A stretch of 64,000 nucleotides of DNA from Streptomyces sp. GTDB taxonomy: Bacteria > Actinomycetota > Actinomycetes > Streptomycetales > Streptomycetaceae. Made by a program: the position numbers and the translations under genes. Under the pieces are notes generated by a model. It did no database searches. It saw nothing but the letters and a program-made list of their open reading frames with translations, and was not told the origin of the DNA. The stretch is taken from contig NZ_JAEKKT010000129.1 in NCBI RefSeq assembly GCF_019510245.1, positions 1-64,000 of the forward strand, read 5' to 3'. Within the stretch, counting starts at the first letter, position 1, and every line of letters starts with the position of its first letter. Positions 27,088 to 34,423 of the stretch are shown here, in pieces.

Positions 27088-27736
27088 CGGGACTCCGGCC
27101 GCTTGGCAGGCTCTTGGCCCGCCGGGAGTCGGGTACCGTGACGCTCGCGAACTGGTCGCCTCGCGCCGCGAGTTGGGGCAGCACCAGGGACCAGAACTGC
27201 TCGACGTGCCGGGCGGAGAGCCGGTCGCGGTCCTCCGAGCCGAGCACTTCGAAGCCGATCGTCGCAGCGACTATCACCGCGGCCACCCGGTCCGGTGACA
27301 CCCCGTCGGCCAGTTCCCCGGCGTGCTGTGCCCGCAGCAGTTCCTCGCACACCCAGGCACGCCACCAGGAGCCGAAGCCCATGCCGTTCTTGCGGGAGGG
27401 ATCGACGCTCAGCTTGAATCCGGCGCGGACGACGACGTCGGCGGAGACCGCGGCCAGGACCTCCCGCACCACCGTGACCAGCAGATGCAGTCCGGAGGCG
27501 GTGGACGGCCGCCTGTCGGCGACCAGTTGCCCGACGGCCCTCCGGGCCGCGCTCTCCACCTCGCTCGCGAGGGCTTCCTTGCTGGGGAAATGGAAGTGCA
27601 GCGCTCCGGCGCTCACTCCGGCCCGCCTGCTGATCGCGGGCAGCGAGGACAGGGCGTACCCGTCGGCGGCGAAGATCTCGGCGGCGGCGAGAACGAGGGC
27701 CTGCCGGGTTCGGGCCGCCCGGAGCTGCTTGACCAA
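27083..27736 (-). CDS. TetR-family regulator, butyrolactone-receptor-like (second receptor)
   Basis: 217 residues from a TTG at 27736, with GGGGG upstream; a start 31 codons upstream is open but would add residues absent in the family. N-terminus KQLRAARTRQALVLAAAEIF, helix-turn-helix SLPAISRRAGVSAGALHFHF then PSKEALASEV. The layout is that of ArpA/ScbR proteins, including a large ligand pocket domain (ADVVVRAGFKLSVDPSRKNG; WRAWVCEELLRAQHAGEL). Two such genes side by side resemble ScbR/ScbR2 or MmfR/MmyR pairs, where the second often responds to other ligands. Confidence 0.82.
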   Translation of the reverse strand: MVKQLRAARTRQALVLAAAEIFAADGYALSSLPAISRRAGVSAGALHFHFPSKEALASEVESAARRAVGQLVADRRPSTASGLHLLVTVVREVLAAVSADVVVRAGFKLSVDPSRKNGMGFGSWWRAWVCEELLRAQHAGELADGVSPDRVAAVIVAATIGFEVLGSEDRDRLSARHVEQFWSLVLPQLAARGDQFASVTVPDSRRAKSLPSGRSPV

Positions 27737-27820
27737 CGCGTCCCCCTGTCGTCCGGGCGGATCCGGGATCCAACGGCCCGTTCCCCTGAGCCTGCAACAT
27801 TGCGCTTCGAGAATTTCAGT

Positions 27821-27842
27821 AAACAGCACGATCGGTAGGTTG
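27821..27842. promoter_or_regulatory. ARE-like site upstream of the second TetR gene
   Basis: AAACAGCACGATCGGTAGGT followed by TG, about 85-105 bp upstream of the TTG start. Its left arm AAACAGCACGA matches the SARP 1 site exactly. Confidence 0.45.
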
Positions 27843-27908
27843 CCGGGGTTCGAGGCCCGGCCGGACGACGACGGCTGTACCCACGCGCCCCGCAGGCACC
27901 GGCCCGTG

Positions 27909-27931
27909 ACAAACCAGGCGGGCGGTTTGGT
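27909..27931. promoter_or_regulatory. Palindromic ARE-like site between the two TetR genes
   Basis: ACAAACC(9)GGTTTGGT forms a symmetrical site just downstream of the ScbR-type stop codon and within reach of the promoter of the second TetR gene. It is the most symmetric of the ARE-like sites seen here. Confidence 0.45.
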
Positions 27932-27941
27932 CGGAGGCTGG

Positions 27942-28607
27942 TCAGGCCTCGGTGGGCACGGGCGATTCCTGCCGCTGACGCTCGGCTTCCTCGACGACCC
28001 GGGCGCCCCGGTCGGGCGCGGTGTCCAGCCGGATCAGGGCCGCGGGAGTGGCTATGGCCGGCAGTACGTGGTTGTAGAGGACGGAGATCCGGTCGTTGAG
28101 GTCGGTCCAGTCGGAGACCACCTCGGACATGAACTGGGTCCCGATCCAGGCCCCGAGGAAGCACTCGGCGGTCTCGCGCGGTGTGACGTGCGGCAGTACC
28201 TCCCCGCGCTCCTTCGCCTCCACGAGCTTGTCCGTGACCAGCTCGGTCCAGGCGGGCCACGCGCTGCCGAACAGGGAGCGTCCCTGGAGGTCGGCGGAGA
28301 GCCTTATGCCCGCGAGGAGGATGACCTCCTTGGGGATCCGGTGGGCCAGCGTCATGCCGATGTCCACCCACTCCTGGAGCTTGAGCTCGCGCGGCACCCA
28401 GTAGTCGTCGCTGATCTGGGCGTTGATCACCCCCCGCGCGAGGGCTTCCTTGGAGTCGAAGTGGAAGTACAGGGCACCCTTGGTGACTCCGGCCCGCTCG
28501 AGGATCTCGGCGATCGTCGCCGCCGTGTACCCGCGCTCGGCGAAGACCGCGGCGGCGGCCTCGACAACAGCGCGCCGGGTCCGAATCGCACGCTCCTGAC
28601 GCGCCAT
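27942..28607 (-). CDS. ScbR/ArpA-type gamma-butyrolactone receptor
   Basis: 221 residues from ATG 28607, with GGAGGGG upstream. MARQERAIRTRRAVVEAAAA, VFAERGYTAATIAEILERAG and VTKGALYFHFDSKEALARGV form the TetR DNA-binding domain in the form typical of this receptor group. The ligand domain carries RLSADLQGRSLFGSAWPAWT and an invariant-type Trp region. These repressors leave their ARE sites when the butyrolactone or furan signal accumulates. A candidate self-regulatory site lies at 28626. Located 1.4 kb from the AfsA-type synthase gene. Confidence 0.88.
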   Translation of the reverse strand: MARQERAIRTRRAVVEAAAAVFAERGYTAATIAEILERAGVTKGALYFHFDSKEALARGVINAQISDDYWVPRELKLQEWVDIGMTLAHRIPKEVILLAGIRLSADLQGRSLFGSAWPAWTELVTDKLVEAKERGEVLPHVTPRETAECFLGAWIGTQFMSEVVSDWTDLNDRISVLYNHVLPAIATPAALIRLDTAPDRGARVVEEAERQRQESPVPTEA

Positions 28608-28625
28608 GGGGACCCCTCCTCGGTC

Positions 28626-28652
28626 AAAACAAAACCGGACGTGACGTACCTT
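28626..28652. promoter_or_regulatory. ARE-like site upstream of the ScbR-type gene
   Basis: AAAACAAAACCGGACGTGAC followed by GTACCTT, about 20-45 bp upstream of the start codon. Fits the known autoregulation of ScbR-type receptors. Confidence 0.4.
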
Positions 28653-28930
28653 ACCCCAATCGGGGGTCGGCATTTCGGCCGTGCCGGACCGATTCCCGGC
28701 CCGGTCCCACCGCTTCCCGGCCCGGTCCCGCGCGGGAACCGGAGCCTCGGCGCGGGCGACCTGCCGGGCAGTTCAGCAGGCGGTGCGTCCGCCGTCCACG
28801 GTAAGTGTGGCACCCGTGGCGAAGCCCGCCCTGCCTACGCCCTGCCTACGCCCTGCCTACGCCCTGCCGCTGCCGGCGCCGGCGACGGGGCCGACCCGGC
28901 GGTGCGGCCTCCTCCCCCGCGGTCGTCCGC

Positions 28931-29653
28931 TCACCTCACGTGCGCAGGAGAGGAGTCGGCGCCCTGCCAGACGGTGCCGAGCCCGGCCTCGCGGTCGAGG
29001 GTGCGCAGGCGCTCCTCGTCGATCTCGTCGAGGCCGCCGACCAGGTGCCGGACGCCGAGTTCACGCATCAGCTCCCGCTGGAAGCCGTGTTCGAAGGTGC
29101 TGGGACGGCCGACGAAGGGCACGTCCAGCTCCTTGGCGTGACCGGCGAAGCGGGCGACGTCGTCGATGAAGACGGCCTGGTGGTAGTCGAGGCCGAAGCG
29201 GTCCCGGACGATCTCCCGGATGCCGGGGCGGAAGCCGTCGGTGCAGATGTAGTGCGGGGCGGTGAACAGGTGCTCCCAGGCACCCAGATGACGGCGGAAA
29301 TGGGTCTCGTCGAGGCCGCCGTAGCAGATGACGTCCAGGCCCAGGCCGCGCAGGCGGTGCAGGAGTTCCTCGGCGCCGTCGAGGGTGTGGACGGGGTGGT
29401 CGCGCACGTACTGCTCACGCTCGGCGAAGTAGTCGGCGATGGCCCCCCGCTCGCTCACCCCGGCGCCGGTCTCCGCCAGCAGCACCTTGGCGGCCGCGAG
29501 CCGGGACTGCGAGAAGAGCCGCTGCTCCAGTTCCCGGGTGTACGTGCCGCCGTACTTGAGGACGAGCCGGTGCAGGACGGGACTGAAGCTGTCGTTGAGC
29601 AGGACGCCGTCGATGTTGACGGCGGCGAGGCGCAGAGTGCGCAATGGTTTCAT
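28931..29653 (-). CDS. HAD-superfamily protein of the signalling locus
   Basis: 240 residues, divergent from the AfsA-type gene. Motif I reads LAAVNIDGVLL, so the usual nucleophile Asp is Asn (N-I-D). Motif IV is intact (VFIDDVARFAGHAKEL), and the region VICYGGLDETHF replaces the usual Ser/Thr motif II. HAD phosphatases accompany AfsA-type synthases in some hormone loci, such as MmfP in the methylenomycin-furan system, where they dephosphorylate an intermediate. The Asn makes ordinary phosphatase activity doubtful unless the family uses it differently. Start ATG 29653 with GGGAG upstream. Confidence 0.75.
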   Translation of the reverse strand: MKPLRTLRLAAVNIDGVLLNDSFSPVLHRLVLKYGGTYTRELEQRLFSQSRLAAAKVLLAETGAGVSERGAIADYFAEREQYVRDHPVHTLDGAEELLHRLRGLGLDVICYGGLDETHFRRHLGAWEHLFTAPHYICTDGFRPGIREIVRDRFGLDYHQAVFIDDVARFAGHAKELDVPFVGRPSTFEHGFQRELMRELGVRHLVGGLDEIDEERLRTLDREAGLGTVWQGADSSPAHVR

Positions 29654-30046
29654 CGGGTCTCCCTCTCGCGGGCCGTTCGACCATCATGCAGGGGCTGTCG
29701 GGGCGAGGTGGGGTTCATGTGCCGCGACGGGCGGGCCAACTCCCGGGATTCTGGCCGAAAGAAACCGTCGAAGGGGTTTCCAGGGAGCGGTGCGGACCTC
29801 GCGTCCATCGACAACAGGCCACCGACATCCGCCAGTTAGTCCGTTTTTCGCTGTGCCTTCGGCGTGGTTGAGAGTAAAAATATTTGGCCAAACCACCACT
29901 GAACGGAGTCATGCATGGATCGAGTCGCACCGCGCTGGGTGCATCCTTTACCTGGTGGCCAACCCGAGAAAACCGTGAGGTCCGTATCTTATAGGCGTCG
30001 AACAGAGCTTCAAGCCAGCGAAGAGCTTTCCGACGGGGGGCCATCA
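29654..30046. promoter_or_regulatory. Divergent promoter region of HAD and AfsA-type genes
   Basis: 393 bp without a gene. It holds AT-rich blocks unusual for this DNA, around 29873-29892 (GTAAAAATATTTGG) and 29988-29994 (CTTATAG), which may be promoter elements. An ARE-like pseudo-palindrome GAAAACCGTGAGGTCCGTAT lies at about 29968-29987, 60-80 bp before the GTG of the synthase gene. Confidence 0.45.
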
Positions 30047-31003
30047 GTGAGTCTGTCCGCGAGCGGGGTCGGGGTCGGGCTGCCCGTGCTGCCCCAGCTG
30101 ACCACCACGGTCCCCAAGGAGTACGTCCACCGCGCCTCCCTCGCCGAGGTGTTCCTCACCGGCTGCACCGCCCAGGACGGCAGGCGGCGATTCTCCCTCA
30201 TCGGACAGTGGCCCCGCGCCCACACGTTCTTCAACAGCGCCGACGGTTCGAGTCACGACCCGCTCCAGGCCGCCGAGACCTTTCGCCAGGCCGGCATGTA
30301 CGTGACGCACGCGGAACACGGCGTACCGCTCGGCCATCACTTCGTGCTGTGGTCGCTCAGTTGCCACACCCACCTGGAGCGGTTGCGGATCGCCTCCCGC
30401 CCCACCGACTTCCAGCTCGACGTGACCTGCCCGGACCCGGCACCGCGCGGCCGGGCGTCCGCGCGCCTGATGGGCATCGGGTTCACCCTGCTCCGGGACG
30501 GTGCCCCCGTGGCCCACGGGGAGGGGCGGTACTCCATCGTCACACCGCCCGTCTACGCCCGGCTGCGTGCCAACCGGCCGGAGAGGCAGCCGGCTTCGGC
30601 AGGCCCGGCCGTCGCGGCCGGCCCGATGCCACCGGCGGCCGTCGGCCGCACCTCTCCGGCCGACGTGGTGCTGACGGCCACGGAGGCGCCGGACCGCTGG
30701 CTGCTCACCCCGGACCTGGACCACCCGATCCTGTTCGACCACGACGGCGACCACCTGCCCGGCATGGTCCTGATGGAGGGCGCCCGGCAGGCCGCCTGCG
30801 CCCGGCTGGCGCCCCGCGCCCTGATTCCGGCGAGCACGTCCACGTCGTTCAACCGCTACGTCGAACTGGACAGCCCCTGCTGGATCGACGTCACGGAGGT
30901 GACGGCCAGGGGCGACGGCACGGCGACCGTCGACGTCGTCGGCGTACAGGACGGCGAGGTCGTCTTCACGTCCACGGTGAGCGGACCGCTCGTCCAGGCC
31001 TGA
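30047..31003 (+). CDS. AfsA/ScbA-family autoregulator synthase
   Basis: 318 residues from GTG 30047, with GGGGGG upstream, close to ScbA and AfsA in length. It has the two AfsA hotdog repeats: the first with TTTVPKEYVHRASLAEVFLT and FNSADGSSHDPLQAAETFRQ and GMYVTHAEHGVPLGHHFVLW, the second with FDHDGDHLPGMVLMEGARQA and FNRYVELDSPCWIDVTEV. AfsA-type enzymes condense a beta-ketoacyl-ACP with dihydroxyacetone phosphate, the committed step to gamma-butyrolactone and methylfuran signals. With the adjacent HAD-like protein and two receptors it forms a complete signalling unit, except that no ketoreductase of the ScbB type is seen, so the signal class is open. Confidence 0.9.
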   Translation: MSLSASGVGVGLPVLPQLTTTVPKEYVHRASLAEVFLTGCTAQDGRRRFSLIGQWPRAHTFFNSADGSSHDPLQAAETFRQAGMYVTHAEHGVPLGHHFVLWSLSCHTHLERLRIASRPTDFQLDVTCPDPAPRGRASARLMGIGFTLLRDGAPVAHGEGRYSIVTPPVYARLRANRPERQPASAGPAVAAGPMPPAAVGRTSPADVVLTATEAPDRWLLTPDLDHPILFDHDGDHLPGMVLMEGARQAACARLAPRALIPASTSTSFNRYVELDSPCWIDVTEVTARGDGTATVDVVGVQDGEVVFTSTVSGPLVQA

Positions 31004-31029
31004 CGAGGGACGCCGCTGTGGCACACCAT

Positions 31030-31062
31030 CGCCGCCGGCCCCCTCTACGGGGACCGGCGGCG
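31030..31062. terminator. Terminator between convergent genes
   Basis: CGCCGCCGGCCCC pairs with GGGGACCGGCGGCG with one mismatch, between the synthase stop and the convergent lamin-tail gene. Confidence 0.65.
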
Positions 31063-31075
31063 GATGTCTCACCGG

Positions 31076-31789
31076 TCAGCGACGGTGGCTGAAGCCGTGC
31101 CGGTCCTCCACGGCCGGGTGGGCGAAGCCGTGCCGCTCGTCCCCCGGACGGTGGGCGAAGCCGTGCCGCTCGTCCCCCGGACGGTGGGCGAAGCCGTGCC
31201 GCTCGTCCCCCGGACGGTCGGCGAAGCCGTGCCGCTCGTCCCCCGGACGGTCGGCGAAGCCGTGCCGCTCGTCCCCGGGACGGTCGGCGAAGGCGTGCCG
31301 CTCGTCCGCGTCGCGGCGGTGGTGCAGGCCCCAGGAGGCGGAGTCGACGTAGCGCCCGCGGTCGTTGCGCAGGGTGGCGGTGTCGGCGTCGCGGTTCCAC
31401 ACGGAGGAGCGGCGGTCCTGGTACAGGTCCGTCCTGGTGTCCCGGCCCTCCCCGGTGTGGACGCGGACCGTGGTGCCCCCCGCCAGCCGGTAATGGCGGA
31501 AGGTGTAGCGGTTGCCGTCGGCGTCCGACAGCGACCAGCCGCTGAGGTTCACCTCCCGGCGCGAGGTGTTGGTGACGTCCACCCACTCCCGGTTCAGGGC
31601 GCGGCCGGAGAAGACCGCGCGGCCCTGCAGGTCGTGCTGTACGGCACTGATGACGACCGCGTCGCGGTGCGGCACCGCGGGTCGGGCGACGGTCGCCGCG
31701 GCCGGCAGGGCCGTGACGCCCACCAGGGCGGCCGCCACTGCGGCGGCGGAACCGAGACGGCGGGCGGTCGCGGAAACGGAAACGGACAC
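31076..31789 (-). CDS. Secreted lamin-tail-domain protein with C-terminal 11-residue repeats
   Basis: 237 residues from GTG 31789, with GGGGG upstream. Signal peptide (RRLGSAAAVAAALVGVTALP ending AAA). A lamin-tail domain follows (VVISAVQHDLQGRAVFSGRA, NREWVDVTNTSRREVNLSGW, SLSDADGNRYTFRHYRLAGG). From about residue 160 come six copies of DERHGFADRPG or close variants, rich in His, Arg and Asp. The lamin-tail fold often accompanies extracellular nucleases or binding proteins; the repeat may bind metal or surfaces. At DNA level the repeat is a 33-bp tandem array. Confidence 0.8.
   Translation of the reverse strand: MSVSVSATARRLGSAAAVAAALVGVTALPAAATVARPAVPHRDAVVISAVQHDLQGRAVFSGRALNREWVDVTNTSRREVNLSGWSLSDADGNRYTFRHYRLAGGTTVRVHTGEGRDTRTDLYQDRRSSVWNRDADTATLRNDRGRYVDSASWGLHHRRDADERHAFADRPGDERHGFADRPGDERHGFADRPGDERHGFAHRPGDERHGFAHRPGDERHGFAHPAVEDRHGFSHRR
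31110..31310. repeat. 33-bp tandem repeat inside the lamin-tail gene
   Basis: About six copies of a unit containing GAAGCCGTGCCGCTCGTCCC, in frame with the 11-residue protein repeat. Neighbouring units are almost identical, which suggests recent expansion. Confidence 0.85.
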
Positions 31790-32284
31790 GTGGTCCCCCT
31801 TCGCGGGGTTCGAGCACACTCCAGCCGCGTGCCGCGTGAAACCACAGGCCGCGCCGGGTGTGTGGGGCGAGATGGCGACCGGTCGGCCGCGCAGCCACAC
31901 CCTGCGCCCCCGACGCGCACAGACCGGGCGACACACGGCGCCTATTACGGATCCTTCGCTTTCCTATGACTCTCGGATGTAACGTCCATTTATTAGTTGA
32001 ATGGGCGGATTTGACACCTCTTCGCCCTATTCTGCCCCGCAGGCAGCGGCCTCGGCCGCCACCGGCCCCAGGGGTGAACAGCGCCCGGTTCACCCGAAAG
32101 TGAGTAACAGTCAGCACCCGATCGGCTCCCCGGCAGCGGGCGATCTTCCGTGCGTCACGAGGAATTTCCAAACTGGTTAGTAACAAGGGGGGGTCGGGAG
32201 AAAGCGTTTGCCGCTACGTTTTGGCGTGCCTCATTGGCATGCCCACAACCCTCAGCGCACACCCTCCCCGTAGGAGAAACCCCC
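31790..32284. promoter_or_regulatory. Divergent intergenic region
   Basis: 495 bp between the lamin-tail gene and the phosphodiesterase gene, without a recognisable gene. It contains unusually AT-rich stretches (31960-32000 and 32150-32190, with GGTTAGTAACAAGG), where the promoters of both secreted-protein genes probably lie. No operator was assigned. Confidence 0.4.
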
Positions 32285-33622
32285 ATGCGCAGACTCGTTG
32301 CCTGTCTGGCGGCCGCGGTTGCCGCTCTCGGCGGGCTCACGGCGACGGCCTCTCCGGCCGCGGCGGCCGGCTCGGGCACGTTCAGCGTGCTCACGTACAA
32401 CGTCGCCGGACTTCCGGAAGGCCTGTCGAGCGCACCCACCCCGCGCGACACCAGCACCACGGAGATCGGCAAGCGCATCGCGCCGTACGACATCGTCAAC
32501 GTCCAGGAGGACTTCAACTACCACGCGTACCTGTACGCCACCGACACGCACCCCTACCGCACCGCCACCAGCGGCGGGGCGGGTATCGGCAGCGGCCTCA
32601 ACACCGTCTCCGACCACGACTGGGACGAGGACGACTTCCAGCGCGTCGGCTGGAACTCCTGCCAGATCGACTCGGGCGACTGCCTCACGCCGAAGGGCTT
32701 CACCTTCATGCGCGAGCGGCTCGCCGAGGGCGTCTACGTCGACTTCTACAACCTGCACACCAACGCGGGCACGAACGACGGCGACGAGGCCTCCCGGGCT
32801 GACAACCTCAGCCAGCTCACCGACTTCATCAGCACCCACTCGGCCGGCAACGCCGTCGTGGTGATGGGTGACACCAACACCCGCTACACCCGCTCCGCCG
32901 ACACCATCGCGGAGTTCGCCGCCGCCAACGGGCTCACCGACGCCTGGGTACAGCTGATCCGCGGCGGCAGCGCGCCGGCCAAGGGCAGCGACGCGCTGGT
33001 CTGCGACCAGTCCGGGGCGACCGTCCCCAACACCTGCGAGGTCGTCGACAAGGTCCTGTACCGCGGCAGCAAGCTCGTCAGCCTCAACGCAACCTCGTAC
33101 AACAACGAGCACGCCAAGTTCCTGACGAGCGACGGGCTGATGCTCTCCGACCACGACCCGATCACGGTCGGCTTCTCCTGGTCGCAGAACGCCGCCTTCC
33201 AGTTGAGCGACCAGTTCGGCGGTCCGCACGGCGACTACTACCAGGACATCGACAAGGTGGCGGCCGGTGCCCGCGCCACCAGCATCTCGCTGCGCTCCGG
33301 CTCCCGCGTCGACCAGGTGGGCGTCGCCCTCGCCGACGGCACGACGCTGACCCACGGCGGCACCGGCGGCACCGCGTCCTCGCTGACCCTGGGCAGCAGC
33401 GAGTACGTGACGACGGCGTACCTGTGCGAGGGCAAGTACAACGACACCACCCGCATCTTCTACGCGAAGTTCACCACCAACCTGGGCCGCACCCTCGCCG
33501 GCGGTACGACGACCTCGGACTGCGTGACGCGCACCGCCCCGTCGGGCTGGCAGATCGCCGGCTTCCACGGCCGCTCCGGTGACGAGGTGGACAAGGTCGG
33601 CTTCATCTACACGAAGCGCTGA
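32285..33622 (+). CDS. Secreted endonuclease/exonuclease/phosphatase-family phosphodiesterase with jacalin-like domain
   Basis: 445 residues. Signal peptide MRRLVACLAAAVAALGGLTA to ASPAAAA. The EEP domain (residues about 35-295) has LTYNVAGLPEG, IVNVQEDFNYH, FYNLHTNAG, VVMGDTNTRY and SDHDPITVGF, the metal-binding and catalytic signature of neutral sphingomyelinase/DNase I-like enzymes. Residues 300-445 form a jacalin-like beta-prism (DQVGVALADGTTLTHGGTGG; GDEVDKVGFIYTKR). It probably cleaves a phosphodiester outside the cell, with the lectin-like tail aiding binding. Followed by a 20-bp stem terminator. Confidence 0.85.
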   Translation: MRRLVACLAAAVAALGGLTATASPAAAAGSGTFSVLTYNVAGLPEGLSSAPTPRDTSTTEIGKRIAPYDIVNVQEDFNYHAYLYATDTHPYRTATSGGAGIGSGLNTVSDHDWDEDDFQRVGWNSCQIDSGDCLTPKGFTFMRERLAEGVYVDFYNLHTNAGTNDGDEASRADNLSQLTDFISTHSAGNAVVVMGDTNTRYTRSADTIAEFAAANGLTDAWVQLIRGGSAPAKGSDALVCDQSGATVPNTCEVVDKVLYRGSKLVSLNATSYNNEHAKFLTSDGLMLSDHDPITVGFSWSQNAAFQLSDQFGGPHGDYYQDIDKVAAGARATSISLRSGSRVDQVGVALADGTTLTHGGTGGTASSLTLGSSEYVTTAYLCEGKYNDTTRIFYAKFTTNLGRTLAGGTTTSDCVTRTAPSGWQIAGFHGRSGDEVDKVGFIYTKR

Positions 33623-33625
33623 CCG

Positions 33626-33675
33626 CGCCCGGCCGGCCGGCGGACCGTTCGTCACGTCCGCCGGCCGGCCGGGCG
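33626..33675. terminator. Long-stem terminator
   Basis: Perfect 20-bp inverted repeat (33626-33645 and 33656-33675) with a 10-base loop, four bases after the phosphodiesterase stop. Very strong and GC-only, typical of this genus. Confidence 0.85.
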
Positions 33676-33701
33676 AGCGGCACATCGGCGATGATGGCCG
33701 C

Positions 33702-34184
33702 ATGGCCGCCCTGTACCTCCGCATCGACGCCACCGACCTGCCCGGCCGCTCCTGCACGGCACCCGAGGAAAGCGGTCTCTCCCGCTACGGCGACATCCAC
33801 GTCGCGGTACAGCACCGCAACCGCCCCGGCGAGTTGCTCGACCCGCAGCCCGGCGACGCCGCCTCCGCGACCTGGACCCTGCCGTGCACGGCTGCGGTCT
33901 CGGCCACCGGCGTCGACTTCACCGGGCCGTACGTCCAGGGCGGTCCCGGCGGCCGGTTCGTCTACCTGTCCTGGGGAACCGTGGACGCCGGGGGCGCCTT
34001 CACGATGTTCCGCCGGGCCAAGCTGATGCTCGGTGCCGTCCCCGGTGCGGTGGCCGAGGCGGCCGCGCGGGACGGTCTGCTGGTCGGCCGCCTCGGGCTG
34101 ACCGACGCCCGGGGCATGCCGCTCTGCGCACGGGTCGTACCGCCGGCCGTCGTCTGGAGTGCCGGGAGTGGTCCGGGTCGGTAG
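33702..34184 (+). CDS. DUF5990-family protein
   Basis: 160 residues. LRIDATDLPGRSCTAPEESG, ASATWTLPCTAAV, DFTGPYVQGGPGGRFVYLSW, GTVDAGGAFTMFRRAKLML and GLTDARGMPLCARVVPPAVV match the pattern of streptomycete DUF5990 proteins. No signal peptide or membrane segment, so probably cytoplasmic. Function unknown. Confidence 0.75.
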   Translation: MAALYLRIDATDLPGRSCTAPEESGLSRYGDIHVAVQHRNRPGELLDPQPGDAASATWTLPCTAAVSATGVDFTGPYVQGGPGGRFVYLSWGTVDAGGAFTMFRRAKLMLGAVPGAVAEAAARDGLLVGRLGLTDARGMPLCARVVPPAVVWSAGSGPGR

Positions 34185-34423
34185 AGCCGGGGGCGGTAAG
34201 CGCTACCCGTTCAGCCCGCCGAACGGACCGAGGGGAACAGGCCATCCACCCGGTGGTCCGTGTGTTGAGCACCGATGGTTTTGGTTGAGCTTTGTACCAC
34301 TTTCGGAGAAACCGCTTCACACAAACACTGACCGATCCCGATCGCCGGGTGTTAGAAATTGGCCACAGAACGTCGGGCTGCGCACAGCCCTGCACGCCAT
34401 CCCTGTTGTGAAATGGGACGATC

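Noticed and set aside
22238-31003. An antibiotic biosynthetic cluster around the SARPs
   Set aside because: No PKS, NRPS, terpene or RiPP core gene is present in the window; only regulators, signal-type enzymes and a transporter.
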